DNA of 64,000 nt from Bacteroides ndongoniae (lineage in GTDB: Bacteria; Bacteroidota; Bacteroidia; Bacteroidales; Bacteroidaceae), in contig NZ_FNVV01000013.1 in assembly GCF_900108345.1 (NCBI RefSeq), forward strand, positions 366,143-430,142, read 5' to 3'. Positions 34,707 through 46,609 of the stretch are shown in pieces. Below the pieces are notes generated by a model, which saw only the letters and a list, made by a program, of their open reading frames with translations, was not told the origin of the DNA and made no database searches. The position numbers and the translations under genes are program-made. Every line of letters begins with the position of its first letter. Position 1 is the first letter of the stretch.

Positions 34707-34764
34707 GAAATTTATTCCCTTATGGAGCACGCCTTCTGACGTTGGCGAATATTGTCTTTTGCCG

Positions 34765-36429
34765 TTACATCATGGCCAGCAATATCATCTGTCCGGCCAG
34801 AATACGCAGAAACATAGTCAGCGGGTAGACGGTAGAATAACCTACTGATGGTGCATCGTTACCCGAAATCTGGTTAGCGTAGGCCAGTGCAGGTGGGTCG
34901 GTAGTACTTCCGGCAATAAGACCCATCAGCGTAAAGTAATTGACCTTGCAATATAGTCGAGCAATGATTCCGATAATCAGTAGCGGGATGACGGTAATCA
35001 GGAATCCATATCCTACGTAGTACAGTCCGTTTCCGTCGACCACTGTTTGCACGAAGTGTTCACCAGCCTCAATACCCACGCTGGCAAGGAACAGTACGAT
35101 ACCTATTTCGCGCAACATCAGGTTGGCACTCATTGTAGTATAGGTGACAAGTTTCAGCTTATGTCCAAACCGTCCGATAAGGATGGCTACTACAAGCGGA
35201 CCGCCAGCCAAACCCAGCTTGACCGGAGTAGGCATGCCGGGGAATGCGATGGGGAGACTTCCCAGCAGGATTCCAAGGAAGATGCCGACGAAGATGGTGA
35301 TGATGTTGGGTGTGTCGAGGCGTTTCAGCTGATTGCCAAGCACGCCGGCCACACGTTCTACGGCATCCTGCTGACCTACCACCATGACGCGGTCGCCCAC
35401 CTGCAGAATCAGATTCGGGTCGGCAAACAGGTCCATACCCGAACGGTTGACACGTGTCACGTTCACGCCGTACATGCTGCGGAAGTGCATGCTTCCCAGC
35501 TTTTTACCATTGATTTCTGATTTGGTCACAAGGATACGTCGCGAAACCATAGGCATGTCCTGCTTTTCCCAGTCTACCTGGATTTCGCGTCCGATGAATG
35601 CAGTGACGGCAGCAGCGTCTTCTTCCGAACATACGATGAAGAGCTGGTCGCCGATGTGGAATTCTGTATCTTGGCTAGGGATGCTGACGTGTCCTTCGTG
35701 GCGAATGCGCGAGCAGACAAACGGACGGCCCAGGAAGTCTTTTACCTGCAACAGCTTTTTACCGTCGATCGATTCGTTACGAACCTCCAGGTGAAGCATG
35801 TGGGGCTGGTGCTTCATGTCCGATTCCTGACTCTGAAGCTCTTTTTCTTCCTTCGAAAGGTTGATGCGGAAGATATACCGTATGGCGATGATCGAAGCAA
35901 TAATGCCGACAACACCGAGCGGGTAAGCACAAGCATAACCCAATGCGATGGGATCGCCCGTGTAATGCAGCTGGTTCAAAGCTTCCTGGGCAGCACCCAA
36001 ACCGGGAGTGTTGGTCACGGCACCATATAGAATACCGATCATCATGGGCAGTTCCACTTGCCCGTTGGCTATGAAATAGATGGAAAGTGCTACTACAATG
36101 TTGAGCACGACAATACCCACAGCTAGCATGTTCAGTGTCATTCCCCCTTTCTTGAACGAAGAGAAGAAAGACGGTCCTACCTGCAGACCGATACAAAATA
36201 CAAACAGAATCAGGCCGAATTCGCGGATGAAGTGCAGGATGTGCGTTTCACCTGTGAAACCGAAGTGTCCCATCAGGATGCCGGTGAAGAGGACAAACGT
36301 CACTCCCAACGATACACCGAAAACCTTAATCTTACCCAACAGCACACCCACCGAAATAACGAATGCATACAAGCAGACGATATGGGCGACTGATGTGGAA
36401 TCCCATAACAAACTTTCTAACCAATCCAT
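34765..36429 (-). CDS. AspT/YidE-type transporter with two TrkA-C domains
   Basis: This encodes 554 residues. An N-terminal block of five or six membrane helices ([19 protein letters not shown], then [17 protein letters not shown]) is the AspT/YidE/YbjL duplication domain; a similar block ends the protein (IGVLFLAS-type [15 protein letters not shown], then [12 protein letters not shown]). Between them are two TrkA-C domains (about residues 205-285 and 292-375), which usually sense small ligands. The family exchanges amino acids or other anions; substrate is unknown here. A full minus-strand promoter lies at 36464-36494. Confidence 0.88.
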   Translation of the reverse strand: MDWLESLLWDSTSVAHIVCLYAFVISVGVLLGKIKVFGVSLGVTFVLFTGILMGHFGFTGETHILHFIREFGLILFVFCIGLQVGPSFFSSFKKGGMTLNMLAVGIVVLNIVVALSIYFIANGQVELPMMIGILYGAVTNTPGLGAAQEALNQLHYTGDPIALGYACAYPLGVVGIIASIIAIRYIFRINLSKEEKELQSQESDMKHQPHMLHLEVRNESIDGKKLLQVKDFLGRPFVCSRIRHEGHVSIPSQDTEFHIGDQLFIVCSEEDAAAVTAFIGREIQVDWEKQDMPMVSRRILVTKSEINGKKLGSMHFRSMYGVNVTRVNRSGMDLFADPNLILQVGDRVMVVGQQDAVERVAGVLGNQLKRLDTPNIITIFVGIFLGILLGSLPIAFPGMPTPVKLGLAGGPLVVAILIGRFGHKLKLVTYTTMSANLMLREIGIVLFLASVGIEAGEHFVQTVVDGNGLYYVGYGFLITVIPLLIIGIIARLYCKVNYFTLMGLIAGSTTDPPALAYANQISGNDAPSVGYSTVYPLTMFLRILAGQMILLAMM

Positions 36430-36779
36430 ACTCCTTAATTAATGTGCTTTTTAAAATTTCGCGCAAAAATACTTAATCAAAAGGAGTTAACAAAAGTTTT
36501 TCTTACTTTTTATTTTGCTGTGTCGCGCGAGTGTAGAAAAAGGACTTCTTTTTTCTCTTATCGGCCGTTGTCGTGATATCTTCTTATTTTGCCGGATGGA
36601 TGGATTCACGGCAGCTGTTCGGGGAATGTAGCTCTGTCTGGCAGAAAAACTATATCATAAAGTAAGTATTGCGTGCGAAAATTCCCTAAAAACTCTTTTT
36701 CTTTGAAGTAATTCAGTATATTTGCAAGTCTATTCACGACATTATGAATTGTATTCATCTTTAATTTTTTAAATAAACT
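36430..36779. promoter_or_regulatory. Divergent promoter region of the transporter and mutA
   Basis: No gene is visible. On the minus strand TATTTTTG (36464-36471) and TTTG (36491-36494) are 19 bp apart, a full promoter for the transporter. On the plus strand TATATTTG (36718-36725) is a -7 element for mutA, leaving a leader of about 50 bases; its -33 is weak. I see no cobalamin-riboswitch-like structure, though the enzyme needs B12. Confidence 0.6.
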
Positions 36780-38645
36780 ATGGCAGACAGTAAAGAAAAA
36801 CTCTTCTCGGACTTTTCTCCCGTCAGCACTGAACAGTGGATGGAGAAAGTGACAGCCGACCTGAAAGGTGCGGATTTTGAGAAGAAACTCGTTTGGAGAA
36901 CAAACGAAGGATTCAAAGTGAAACCTTTCTACCGTAAGGAAGATCTTGAAGGACTGAAGACTACTGACGCTCTTCCGGGTGAGTTCCCTTATCTGAGAGG
37001 TAACAAAAAAGACAACAACGAGTGGCTGGTTCGTCAGGAAATCAAGGTGGATGATGTAAAGGAAGCCAATGCCAAGGCACTGGACATCCTGAACAAAGGT
37101 ATCGACTCCTTGTCTTTCCATGTAAAGGCCAAGGAACTGAACGCCGCATACGTGGAGGCGTTACTCGAAGGCATTTGTGCCGATTGTGTAGAATTGAACT
37201 TCTCCACTTGTCAGGGACACGTTGTAGAACTGGCCAATCTGCTGGTGGAATACTTCCAGAAGAAAGGATATGATCTGGCTAAGTTGCAGGGTTCTATTAA
37301 CTTCGATTACCTGAACAAAATGTTGTCCAAGGGTAAGGAGAAAGGCAGCCTGGTAGATACAGCCAAGGCTTTGATTGCCGCTACTGCTGCTTTGCCTCAA
37401 TATCGCGTAATCAATGTAAACGCACTGACCCTGAACAATGCCGGAGCCTATATCTATCAGGAACTGGGTTACGCACTGGCTTGGGGTAACGAATATATGA
37501 ATCTGCTGACCGAAGCCGGAGTACCCGCTGAAACCGTAGCCAAGAAGATTAAGTTTAACTTCGGTATCAGCTCTAACTACTTCCTGGAAATAGCCAAGTT
37601 CCGTGCCGGACGTATGCTGTGGGCCGACATCGTAGATTCTTATCTGGCCGAAGGCGACTGCAAATGTGCCGCTAAGATGAAGGTACATGCCGAAACATCT
37701 TCATTCAATCTGACAGTATTCGACTCTTATGTAAACCTGCTCCGTACACAGACCGAGGCCATGAGTGCTGCTTTGGCAGGCGTTGACTCAATGACAGTAG
37801 TACCCTTCGATAAGGCTTACGAGACTCCGAACGACTTCTCTGAGCGTCTGGCCCGTAACCAGCAACTGTTGCTGAAGGAGGAATCTCATTTCGATAAAGT
37901 AATCGACCCGGCTGCCGGTTCTTATTACATCGAGAATCTGACCGTTTCTATCGCTAAGCAGGCATGGGATCTGTTCCTCGCCGTTGAGGAAGAAGGCGGT
38001 TTCTATGCTGCTGTAAAAGCCGGTAAGGTACAGGAAGCAGTCAATGCCAGCAACAAGGCACGTCATGAAGCTGTAGCCAAACGTAAAGAAATCCTGCTGG
38101 GTACTAACCAGTATCCTAACTTTACAGAGTTGGCCGGTGATAAGCGTCCTTTGGAAGCTGTTTGCTGCTGCGGCGGACAAGATACTTGCGAGAAAGATGT
38201 TCCTTCATTGAACTTTGACCGTGCAGCAAGCGAGTTCGAAGCTTTGCGTCTGCAGACTGAAACTTCCGGCAAACGTCCGAAAGCCTTCATGCTGACTATC
38301 GGAAATCTGGCTATGCGTCAGGCACGTGCACAGTTCTCTTGCAACTTCTTGGCTTGTGCCGGATACGAAGTAGTAGATAATTTAGGCTTTGCTACGGTTG
38401 AGGAAGGAGTAGAAGCTGCTTTGGCTGCCAAGGCTGATATCGTAGTACTTTGCTCAAGCGATGATGAATATGCCGAATACGCTGTTCCTGCCTTCAAGGC
38501 TTTGGACGGTCGTGCCATGTTTATCGTAGCGGGTGCACCTGCTTGTATGGACGAGTTGAAAGCTGCCGGTATCGAGAATTTCATCCATGTCCGTGTCAAC
38601 GTATTGGAAACCCTGAAAGAATACAATGCTAAATTATTAAGTTAA
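36780..38645 (+). CDS. mutA: Methylmalonyl-CoA mutase small (beta) subunit
   Basis: This encodes 621 residues, the non-catalytic partner of MutB. The N-terminus matches the mutase family ([47 protein letters not shown]) and the TIM-barrel region contains [25 protein letters not shown], parallel to the large subunit. The C-terminal flavodoxin-like domain ([34 protein letters not shown]) lacks the cobalamin-binding DxHxxG, as expected for the small subunit. It is 80 bases upstream of mutB, in one operon. Confidence 0.95.
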   Translation: MADSKEKLFSDFSPVSTEQWMEKVTADLKGADFEKKLVWRTNEGFKVKPFYRKEDLEGLKTTDALPGEFPYLRGNKKDNNEWLVRQEIKVDDVKEANAKALDILNKGIDSLSFHVKAKELNAAYVEALLEGICADCVELNFSTCQGHVVELANLLVEYFQKKGYDLAKLQGSINFDYLNKMLSKGKEKGSLVDTAKALIAATAALPQYRVINVNALTLNNAGAYIYQELGYALAWGNEYMNLLTEAGVPAETVAKKIKFNFGISSNYFLEIAKFRAGRMLWADIVDSYLAEGDCKCAAKMKVHAETSSFNLTVFDSYVNLLRTQTEAMSAALAGVDSMTVVPFDKAYETPNDFSERLARNQQLLLKEESHFDKVIDPAAGSYYIENLTVSIAKQAWDLFLAVEEEGGFYAAVKAGKVQEAVNASNKARHEAVAKRKEILLGTNQYPNFTELAGDKRPLEAVCCCGGQDTCEKDVPSLNFDRAASEFEALRLQTETSGKRPKAFMLTIGNLAMRQARAQFSCNFLACAGYEVVDNLGFATVEEGVEAALAAKADIVVLCSSDDEYAEYAVPAFKALDGRAMFIVAGAPACMDELKAAGIENFIHVRVNVLETLKEYNAKLLS

Positions 38646-38724
38646 CAAGGGGACAAGGACACAAGCTGCAAGGAACAATTCCCTGGCAACTTGTCGGCTG
38701 AATCCTCGTCAACTACCAAAGAAG

Positions 38725-40872
38725 ATGAGAAAAGATTTTAAAAATATAGATATATATGCCAATTTCAAGCCCGTTAACGGTGCTGAATGGCAGAAAGCCA
38801 ACGGTATTCAGGCCGACTGGAAAACTCCGGAACACATCAATGTGAAGCCTGTTTATACCAAAGAGGACCTCGAAGGTATGGAACACCTTGATTTTGCTGC
38901 AGGTATTCCGCCATATTTGCGTGGTCCGTATTCTGTAATGTATACGCTGCGTCCCTGGACCATCCGTCAGTATGCAGGTTTCTCTACAGCCGAAGAGTCA
39001 AATGCCTTCTATCGTCGCAATCTGGCTTCCGGTCAGAAAGGTCTGTCGGTAGCTTTCGACTTGGCTACACACCGTGGTTACGACCCTGATAACGAACGTG
39101 TAGTAGGCGATGTGGGTAAAGCTGGTGTATCTATCTGCTCGTTGGAGAACATGAAGGTTTTGTTCGACGGTATTCCTTTGAACAAGATGTCCGTATCAAT
39201 GACGATGAACGGTGCCGTTCTGCCGATTATGGCATTCTATATCAATGCCGGACTGGAGCAGGGTGCCAAGTTGGAGGAAATGGCTGGTACTATCCAGAAT
39301 GATATCCTGAAAGAGTTCATGGTGCGTAATACTTATATTTATCCGCCTTCGTTCTCGATGAAGATTATCTCTGATATCTTCGAATATACATCACAAAAGA
39401 TGCCTAAGTTCAACTCTATCTCCATTTCCGGTTACCACATGCAGGAAGCCGGTGCAACGGCAGACATCGAGTTGGCTTATACTCTGGCTGACGGTCTGGA
39501 ATATCTTCGTGCAGGTGTAGGAGCCGGACTGGACATTGACGCTTTTGCTCCGCGTCTGTCATTCTTCTGGGCTATCGGAACCAACCACTTCATGGAGATC
39601 GCCAAGATGCGTGCCGCACGTATGCTTTGGGCAAAGATTGTGAAACAGTTCAATCCGAAGAATCCGAAATCACTGGCATTGCGTACACACTCGCAGACAT
39701 CTGGTTGGTCACTGACCGAGCAGGATCCGTTCAACAACGTAGGCCGTACTTGTATCGAAGCCATGGCTGCTGCACTGGGACATACACAGTCATTGCATAC
39801 CAATGCGCTTGATGAGGCTATCGCCTTGCCGACTGACTTCTCTGCACGTATTGCACGTAATACGCAGATCTATATCCAGGAAGAGACTAACATCTGCAAG
39901 AACGTTGACCCATGGGGCGGTTCTTACTATGTAGAGTCTTTGACTAACGAAATTGCTCACAAGGCTTGGGAACACATCCAAGAAATCGAAAAGCTGGGCG
40001 GTATGGCCAAGGCTATCGAAACCGGTATTCCTAAGATGCGTATCGAAGAAGCTGCCGCACGTACACAGGCACGTATTGATAGCGGTGCGCAGACCATTGT
40101 AGGTGTGAACAAGTATCGTCTGGAGAAGGAAGCTCCGATTGATATTCTTGAAATCGATAATACTGCCGTTCGTCAGGAGCAGCTGGAGAACCTGAAGCGT
40201 CTGAAAGAAGGACGTAACGAGGAAGAAGTTCAGAAGGCTCTGGACGCCATTACCAAGTGTGTGGAAACCAAGCAAGGCAACTTGCTGGAGTTGGCTGTAG
40301 AAGCAGCTCGTGTTCGTGCCACTTTGGGCGAAATCTCTTATGCTTGTGAAAAGGTAGTAGGACGTTATAAAGCAATAATCAGAACTATTTCAGGCGTGTA
40401 TTCATCAGAAAGTAAAAATGATGCCGACTTCAAGCATGCTTGCGAGTTGTGCGAGAAGTTTGCTAAGAAAGAAGGTCGTCAGCCGCGTATTATGATTGCT
40501 AAGATGGGTCAGGACGGACACGACCGTGGTGCTAAGGTTGTAGCAACCGGTTATGCCGATTGTGGTTTCGACGTGGATATGGGACCGTTGTTCCAGACTC
40601 CGGCCGAGGCTGCCCGCGAAGCTGTTGAGAACGACGTTCACGTAGTGGGCGTATCTTCATTGGCTGCCGGACATAAGACTTTGATTCCACAAATCATTGC
40701 CGAACTGAAGAAGTTGGGCCGTGAGGATATTGTAGTGATTGCCGGTGGTGTAATCCCCGCACAAGACTATGACTTCCTGTACAAGGCTGGTGTAGCCGCT
40801 ATCTTTGGCCCCGGTACTTCGGTTGCCAAGGCTGCTTGCCAGATTCTGGAGATCTTGATGGATGAAGAATAA
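38725..40872 (+). CDS. mutB: Methylmalonyl-CoA mutase large (alpha) subunit
   Basis: This encodes 715 residues, the catalytic B12-dependent subunit, interconverting succinyl-CoA and methylmalonyl-CoA in the pathway by which Bacteroides forms propionate. The substrate-binding barrel has [25 protein letters not shown] and [27 protein letters not shown]. The C-terminal cobalamin domain has [17 protein letters not shown] with the axial ligand His599 in DxHxxG. All key features are intact. A strong terminator follows. Confidence 0.97.
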   Translation: MRKDFKNIDIYANFKPVNGAEWQKANGIQADWKTPEHINVKPVYTKEDLEGMEHLDFAAGIPPYLRGPYSVMYTLRPWTIRQYAGFSTAEESNAFYRRNLASGQKGLSVAFDLATHRGYDPDNERVVGDVGKAGVSICSLENMKVLFDGIPLNKMSVSMTMNGAVLPIMAFYINAGLEQGAKLEEMAGTIQNDILKEFMVRNTYIYPPSFSMKIISDIFEYTSQKMPKFNSISISGYHMQEAGATADIELAYTLADGLEYLRAGVGAGLDIDAFAPRLSFFWAIGTNHFMEIAKMRAARMLWAKIVKQFNPKNPKSLALRTHSQTSGWSLTEQDPFNNVGRTCIEAMAAALGHTQSLHTNALDEAIALPTDFSARIARNTQIYIQEETNICKNVDPWGGSYYVESLTNEIAHKAWEHIQEIEKLGGMAKAIETGIPKMRIEEAAARTQARIDSGAQTIVGVNKYRLEKEAPIDILEIDNTAVRQEQLENLKRLKEGRNEEEVQKALDAITKCVETKQGNLLELAVEAARVRATLGEISYACEKVVGRYKAIIRTISGVYSSESKNDADFKHACELCEKFAKKEGRQPRIMIAKMGQDGHDRGAKVVATGYADCGFDVDMGPLFQTPAEAAREAVENDVHVVGVSSLAAGHKTLIPQIIAELKKLGREDIVVIAGGVIPAQDYDFLYKAGVAAIFGPGTSVAKAACQILEILMDEE

Positions 40873-40898
40873 TCTTCTAAAAAGAGGATGAATAAAGG

Positions 40899-40933
40899 AA
40901 GGGATGGGAAGTAATTTTCCTATCCCTTTTTTG
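40899..40933 (+). terminator. Terminator after mutB
   Basis: AAGGGATGGGAA (40899-40910) pairs with TTCCTATCCCTT (40917-40928) through twelve pairs with one G-U, a six-base loop, then TTTTTG. This is a strong intrinsic terminator. Its T-run supplies the TTTG of the next promoter. Confidence 0.8.
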
Positions 40934-40961
40934 TTGGCTTTTAAAAAATATTGTACCTTAG
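40930..40961 (+). promoter_or_regulatory. Promoter of the hybrid two-component regulator
   Basis: TTTG at 40930-40933 and TACCTTAG at 40954-40961 are 20 bp apart; one base of the -7 differs from consensus. Transcription would begin near 40967, which favours the ATG at 40987 as start over those at 40951 or 40969. The -33 overlaps the mutB terminator. Confidence 0.5.
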
Positions 40962-40986
40962 CTCCGAAATGTCAAGAATGTATACT

Positions 40987-43900
40987 ATGAAAAAAATAGT
41001 TTATGCCATTTGTTTGTTGGTTATGTTGATTGTGACAAAAGCACAGGCACAGTTCAATTCGGAGCTGAGTTTTGCTCGTATAGGTTTGGAGGAGGGTTTG
41101 TCGCAGAGTACGGTACTAGACATTGTACAGGATAGTCAGGGGTGTTTGTGGCTCGCTACGCAGGATGGGTTGAATAAGTACAATGGTTATGATTTTACAG
41201 TATATCGTCACGATAGTCGGGATACGACTACACTTGCTAACGATTTTCTGTATGCACTGGACATAGATGTGCATGACCGATTGTGGATAGGTACCGAGTC
41301 TGGCCTTTCTTGCTATGATGCCAATCGGGATGCTTTCCGTAATTACAGTTTGAAAGGCAGTTTGAACAAAAGACTTGCCGTTACTCATGTGGCTATTGTT
41401 GATTCATTAAGCCTGTTGTTTTTGGCTGGGAACCGATTGTATATGTTCGATGTTCATGAGGGCTTATCGAAACCTGCAGAACTTACTGGATTTGTCGATG
41501 TAGAGCAATGTTATTCGCTCACTCGTCGCGATTCTCTTATTTATATAGGTACAGATAAGGGCTTGTACATATATTCTGGTGGTAAAAAAGAAGTCAGAAA
41601 GTATTCATTCAAAGAATTAGAAAAATGTCGGATTTTGACCGCACTTATGCAGGTTCCTTCTTACTTGTGGGTGGCTACGGAAGGGCAAGGACTGTATCGT
41701 TTTGACCTAAGCGATGCCACAGTACGGCATTATACAGCCAGAGGAGAGCGCTGTATCGGATCAGACTATGTACGTTCGTTGGCTTTGGATCATTGGAACC
41801 GTTTGTGGGTAGGCACGTTTACTTCTTTGAATATTTACCGTCAGGAGGATGACACGTTCGAACAGTATGTGAACGATCCCTCCAATCCAGCTAGTTTGTC
41901 TCAAACATCGGTACGCAGTTTGTATTGTGATCGGCAGGGAGGCATGTGGATGGGAACTTATTTCGGCGGATTGAACTATTATCATGAACAGAAGAATCGG
42001 TTTCGTTATATTAGTCGGATGCCCGGTCGTAATTCGTTGAACAATAATGTGATTAGTTGTATCGTTGAGGATAAGAAACAGAATCTGTGGATAGGTACTA
42101 ACGGCGGACTGAACCTATATGACAAGCAACAGGGACTGTTTAGGGCTTTTACGACAGCGGATGGCCTTTCCTCGAATGACATCAAGGCTTTGCAGGTGGA
42201 TGAAGAACGACAGGAGGTGTACATTGGCAGCCATGCCGGTGAATTCAGTATCCTGCATGTGCCAAGTGGGCGAATAGAGAACTTTATGCCGTCGGATAGG
42301 GTGACTGATGGTCGTAGTGTGTATACTCTTACTCCTAAAGGGAAAGACGAATTGTGGGTAAGTACGGTACGGACTATCAAATGTTTCGACAAACGGAGCC
42401 GGACCTTTACGGATTTTCCGATGATAGCCGATGGAAAGCCCATAGAACTATCCGAAATTCAATTGTTCTTTGAAGACAGCAAGCAGCGTATTTGGATTAG
42501 TGATAAAGAAAGTATTCATGTCTTTCGTATAGTGGGGAACACTTTGGAGCAGGTGTCTTTACTTCCTGCTGGGCATGAACTGGAGAGAAAAAAAATACAG
42601 TGTATACGTGAGCAGGCTAACCACGTATTCTGGTTGGGCACCCGTGACGGACTGTACCGTTTCGATGAGAACAAAGGGGAAGTGGTACGTTATTCTACGG
42701 CGGATGGTCTGCCTAACAATGTGATATATGGTATTCTGGAAGACAGTTCTGGCAACCTGTGGCTTAGTACAAACGGTGGTTTGAGCCGTTTCGTGCCTCG
42801 TATGGGAACATGTCGTAACTATACGGCAGCGGATGGTTTGCAAAGTAATCAGTTTACTCCTTATGCGTATTGTCTTACAGCAAACGGACAGATATATTTT
42901 GGCGGTGTCAATGGACTGACGGCGTTTTATCCTGACCAGCTAATAGATAATCCTTATACTCCCTCAGTGATTTTCACAGAATTGCGTCTATTTAATAAAA
43001 CTGTGCATCCGGGTGACACGACTGGTATCTTGGAACGACATATCGGACGTACAAGGCGTATTACGCTCAAGGCGGAGCAGAGCATGTTTTCGCTGGATTT
43101 TGTAGTTCCCAACTATATAGCGGGTAATCACAACATCTTTGCTTACAAGTTGGAAGGATATGATGCCGACTGGACTGTGACCCATACTATGCGTACGGTG
43201 TCTTATTCCCATTTGCCGCAAGGACACTATCGTTTTTTGGTGAAGGCGGCCAATAACGACGGTATTTGGAGTGATCATCCTACAGAACTCGAAATAGTGG
43301 TCTTGCCAGTTTGGTACAAGACCTGGTGGGCCGGTATACTGTTTTTTCTGGCGTTTGCGGGTAGCATCGCGTTTGTTGTTCGCTACTTTTGGACACGTAA
43401 AATCATGAAGGCACGGCTTGAAATGGAACGTATTGACAAAGAACGGTTAAAGGAGGTAAATGAAATGAAACTGCGCTTTTTTATCAATATATCTCACGAA
43501 CTTCGCACTCCGTTGACGTTGATTATGGCGCCTTTGCAAGATTTGCTGGCTAAGGTACAAGACCGTTGGATGGGTAGACAGTTGGAGCACATCCGGCGCA
43601 ATGCAGATCGTCTGCTGTATCTGGTCAATCAGTTGATGGACTACCGCCGTGCCGAGTTGGGTGTATTTCACTTAAAAGTAAGGCTTGTACCCATTCGACA
43701 GATAATGGAGAAGAATTTTCTTTTCTATGAACGTCTGGCGCAGCAAAAGCAGATTGTTTACCGTTTTGACTCTGATTTGGAGGACCGGAAGATTCTTTGC
43801 GATCCGGAATATTTGGAGTTGATAGAAAATAATCTACTTTCCAATGCTTTCAAGTACACTGGTAGGGGCAAAAGTATAACTGTGACATTGAGGCAGGAAG

Positions 43901-45033
43901 GTGATGAGTTGATGCTACAGGTTAAGGATACGGGGATTGGTATTCCTCTTGGTAAACAAGACAGAATATTCGAACGTTTCTATCAGGCGGATAGTGAACA
44001 TTTGGGTAGTGGTATTGGTCTCTCGTTGGTACAACGTCTGGTGGAGTTACATCACGGTGTCGTCAAGATGGAAAGTCAAGAAGGCGAGGGGAGTACGTTC
44101 ACTGTTTTAGTGCCAGTGGTTGAATCTGCTTACACTTTGGAAGAAAAACAGTGTACTACAGAAGAGATAGAAGAAGTACACACAACCAATCGGCAGGAGA
44201 TGTACATGGTGGACACAGAAGACGAACCGGTCGATGCTTCTTTGTCGGATGAGGACGGAACATCTACACAGGAAGACAAAATTCGGAAAGAAACTGTTTT
44301 GGTGGTGGAAGATCATGCAGATATTCGTTGTTATCTAGCTGAAAAATTGGGTACTATGTATCAGGTGGTGCAGGCGAGTAACGGAGAAGAAGCATTGAAG
44401 CGGCTAAAGGAACTGCCGGTAGACCTTGTCTTGACAGATGTAATGATGCCTGTCATGGACGGTTTGCACTTGTGTCGCGCTATTAAGCAGAATATGAATA
44501 CTTGTCACATTCCGGTTATCATCCTTTCGGCCAAGGCCGATGTTAAGGAACAGCTGGAAGGCTTACAGGTGGGAGCTGATGATTATATTCCAAAGCCTTT
44601 TGTGTTGAATATTGTGGTGACTAAGATACGAAATCTGTTTCGTACGCGTTATCGGGCCATCGAATACTATTCCAAGTCGATGGAGATAGAACCGGAGAAG
44701 ATTGCCTTGAATCCGTTAGACGAAAAACTGTTGAAGCAAGCTATGGATATTATGGAGCGACACTTGGACGATGTAGATTTTACTACTGATGAATTTGCTC
44801 GTGAAATGTGTATGAGTAGATCTAGCTTGCATGCTAAGATGAAAGCCTTGACGGGAGAGTCGACCAACGATTTTATCCGTAAAGTACGTTTCAATCGGGC
44901 TTGTAAATTGTTGAAAGAGGGACGGTATACTGTGGCCGAGATCAGTGTAATGGTAGGATACAATACACCTTCTTATTTCACTACCAGTTTTAAAAAGTAT
45001 TTTGGTTGTTTGCCCTCAGAATACGGAAAGTAG
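40987..45033 (+). CDS. Hybrid two-component system regulator (HTCS) of the PUL
   Basis: This encodes 1348 residues combining sensor and response regulator. A signal peptide (MKKIVYAICLLVMLIVTKAQAQ) leads to a periplasmic two-bladed propeller sensor built of Reg_prop repeats (LWIGTESGLSCYD, LWVGTFTSLNIY, LWIGTNGGLNLYD), then a Y_Y_Y domain, a membrane helix (WWAGILFFLAFAGSIAFVVRYFW), the histidine kinase (His837 in INISHELRTPLTL; DTGIGIP; SGIGLSLVQRL), a receiver domain (Asp1151 in VDLVLTDVMMPVMDG) and an AraC-type DNA-binding domain. HTCSs bind a breakdown oligosaccharide of the glycan and activate the adjoining locus; here the ligand should be a heparin/heparan sulfate fragment, by context. 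Confidence 0.95.
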   Translation: MKKIVYAICLLVMLIVTKAQAQFNSELSFARIGLEEGLSQSTVLDIVQDSQGCLWLATQDGLNKYNGYDFTVYRHDSRDTTTLANDFLYALDIDVHDRLWIGTESGLSCYDANRDAFRNYSLKGSLNKRLAVTHVAIVDSLSLLFLAGNRLYMFDVHEGLSKPAELTGFVDVEQCYSLTRRDSLIYIGTDKGLYIYSGGKKEVRKYSFKELEKCRILTALMQVPSYLWVATEGQGLYRFDLSDATVRHYTARGERCIGSDYVRSLALDHWNRLWVGTFTSLNIYRQEDDTFEQYVNDPSNPASLSQTSVRSLYCDRQGGMWMGTYFGGLNYYHEQKNRFRYISRMPGRNSLNNNVISCIVEDKKQNLWIGTNGGLNLYDKQQGLFRAFTTADGLSSNDIKALQVDEERQEVYIGSHAGEFSILHVPSGRIENFMPSDRVTDGRSVYTLTPKGKDELWVSTVRTIKCFDKRSRTFTDFPMIADGKPIELSEIQLFFEDSKQRIWISDKESIHVFRIVGNTLEQVSLLPAGHELERKKIQCIREQANHVFWLGTRDGLYRFDENKGEVVRYSTADGLPNNVIYGILEDSSGNLWLSTNGGLSRFVPRMGTCRNYTAADGLQSNQFTPYAYCLTANGQIYFGGVNGLTAFYPDQLIDNPYTPSVIFTELRLFNKTVHPGDTTGILERHIGRTRRITLKAEQSMFSLDFVVPNYIAGNHNIFAYKLEGYDADWTVTHTMRTVSYSHLPQGHYRFLVKAANNDGIWSDHPTELEIVVLPVWYKTWWAGILFFLAFAGSIAFVVRYFWTRKIMKARLEMERIDKERLKEVNEMKLRFFINISHELRTPLTLIMAPLQDLLAKVQDRWMGRQLEHIRRNADRLLYLVNQLMDYRRAELGVFHLKVRLVPIRQIMEKNFLFYERLAQQKQIVYRFDSDLEDRKILCDPEYLELIENNLLSNAFKYTGRGKSITVTLRQEGDELMLQVKDTGIGIPLGKQDRIFERFYQADSEHLGSGIGLSLVQRLVELHHGVVKMESQEGEGSTFTVLVPVVESAYTLEEKQCTTEEIEEVHTTNRQEMYMVDTEDEPVDASLSDEDGTSTQEDKIRKETVLVVEDHADIRCYLAEKLGTMYQVVQASNGEEALKRLKELPVDLVLTDVMMPVMDGLHLCRAIKQNMNTCHIPVIILSAKADVKEQLEGLQVGADDYIPKPFVLNIVVTKIRNLFRTRYRAIEYYSKSMEIEPEKIALNPLDEKLLKQAMDIMERHLDDVDFTTDEFAREMCMSRSSLHAKMKALTGESTNDFIRKVRFNRACKLLKEGRYTVAEISVMVGYNTPSYFTTSFKKYFGCLPSEYGK

Positions 45034-45047
45034 ATTGATAAACAGTG

Positions 45048-45158
45048 TGCTTGTACAAAAATGAAAGGAGGCTGGACAAAACTGAAAGCATTTTCAACAG
45101 AACAGAAATAGAGAAAGCGTATTTTGAAAGCGTATGTATATGACACGCTTTATCTTTG
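45048..45158 (+). promoter_or_regulatory. HTCS operator array and GH88 promoter
   Basis: Four imperfect boxes of consensus TACARAAWTGAAAG start at 45054, 45075, 45096 and 45117, exactly 21 bp apart. The first sits in TGCTTGTACAAAAATGAAAG (45048-45067). The -7 element TATCTTTG (45151-45158) begins 34 bp after the start of box 4, which overlaps the -33 region. AAAGCGT (45127-45133) and ACGCTTT (45145-45151) make an inverted repeat. The same array and spacing stand before the lyase gene at 48138. Confidence 0.75.
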
Positions 45159-45221
45159 CAACGTCGGACGATAGAAAGAGTTGTCCGGCGTTGTTTGTTA
45201 ATAATATGAATTCTAAAGACC

Positions 45222-46493
45222 ATGAACATGAAGAAAAAAGTTTTGTTTGCAGGAACCGTCTTGTTTTTGGGGCTGACAGCTTGTCGTTATCAGACTTCTA
45301 CTACAACTGGAACATGGATAGACAGTGTGGAAGAGGTAGCTGTTTATCAGTTGTTATCTACTGCTAGCGAATTGGCCGATTCTATGAAGATGCCGCGTAC
45401 TACATGGGCGGGTTACGAGTTACCGTTTCTGGAAGAACAGTTGGAACACAAAGTGAACATTGATTCTATCCATCCTAATCCGGCAAAAGAGCTGTTAGGC
45501 AAAAGGAGGCTTTGTACTATCTCCGATTGGACCAGTGGTTTCTTTCCTGGTACATTGTGGTATGCTTACGAGTTGACTGGTAATGATTCTTTGAAGATGC
45601 AGGCTATTCGCTTCACCAATAAATTAAACAATGTGCGTTATATGAAAGGCACACACGATGTTGGTTTTATGGTCAATTGCAGTTATGGCAACGCGTTGCG
45701 TCTGGCACCGAACGATACCATCAAACCATTGTTGGTGGAGACAGCAAATAATTTATGTAGTCGTTTCGATTCCATCATCGGATGTATTCGCTCTTGGGAT
45801 TTTGGCACGTGGCATTTTCCTGTCATCATTGACAATATGATGAACTTGGAATTGCTTTTTAATGTAAGTAAACTGACTGGTGACCCGAAATATGCAGACA
45901 TCGCCGTCCGCCATGCCCGTACAACCATGGCTAATCACTTCCGTCCCGACCATACCTGTTATCACGTAGTGAGTTACAATGCCGATGGTACCGTGGAACG
46001 TAAACAGACGTTTCAGGGTAAGAACGATGAGTCGGCTTGGTCGCGCGGACAGGGTTGGGCAGTCTATGGTTATACCTTATGTTATAAAGAAACGAAGGAT
46101 ACCGCTTTTTTGCAACAGGCTGTCCAAGTGGCCGATATGATTATACGACGTACCACAACCTCCGATGCCATTCCTTACTGGGATTTTGATGCGCCTGCTA
46201 TGTCCAATACGCCGCGCGATGCCTCGGCTGCTGCTGTCATAGCTTCTGCTTTCCTCGATTTGAGTACCTTGGTTCCCGATAGTTCCAAATACTTCATTCA
46301 TGCTGAAAAGATACTCAAAAGTCTGTCAGGCAAGGACTATCTGGCCGTTAAAGGAAATAATGCCGGTTTCATACTGAAGCATTCTACCGGCTCTCTACCT
46401 CATGGCTCCGAGATTGACGTGCCATTGAACTATGCCGATTATTATTATTTGGAGGCATTGCTCAAGTACCTGAGAATAAGGAATGACGAATGA
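45222..46493 (+). CDS. GH88-family unsaturated glucuronyl hydrolase
   Basis: This encodes 423 residues with a lipoprotein-like signal (GTVLFLGLTAC). GH88 enzymes remove the 4,5-unsaturated uronate left at the end of oligosaccharides by lyases. The two catalytic-type aspartates are visible as Asp146 in THDVGFMVNCSYGNA and Asp204 in VIIDNMMNLELLF, and WSRGQGWAVYGY is a family motif. In Bacteroides heparan sulfate loci such an enzyme follows the lyases; sulfated substrates need prior 2-O-desulfation. Start could be MNMKKK at 45222 or MKKK at 45228. It is the first gene after the HTCS and has its own operator array. Confidence 0.93.
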   Translation: MNMKKKVLFAGTVLFLGLTACRYQTSTTTGTWIDSVEEVAVYQLLSTASELADSMKMPRTTWAGYELPFLEEQLEHKVNIDSIHPNPAKELLGKRRLCTISDWTSGFFPGTLWYAYELTGNDSLKMQAIRFTNKLNNVRYMKGTHDVGFMVNCSYGNALRLAPNDTIKPLLVETANNLCSRFDSIIGCIRSWDFGTWHFPVIIDNMMNLELLFNVSKLTGDPKYADIAVRHARTTMANHFRPDHTCYHVVSYNADGTVERKQTFQGKNDESAWSRGQGWAVYGYTLCYKETKDTAFLQQAVQVADMIIRRTTTSDAIPYWDFDAPAMSNTPRDASAAAVIASAFLDLSTLVPDSSKYFIHAEKILKSLSGKDYLAVKGNNAGFILKHSTGSLPHGSEIDVPLNYADYYYLEALLKYLRIRNDE

Positions 46494-46609
46494 GAAATTA
46501 TAAGAAGTTTAAGGAATTTGTCATTCTGTTTCGTTTCGTTGGGAGGATTGTTAACCATTAATAGTATTCAGTTAACTCCCGATAATCCCTGAAAACAGTC
46601 TTAATCAGT

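Noticed and set aside
36600..36779. Cobalamin riboswitch before mutA
   Set aside because: The leader expected from the -7 at 36718 is only about 50 bases and I find no B12-box-like segment or long structure.
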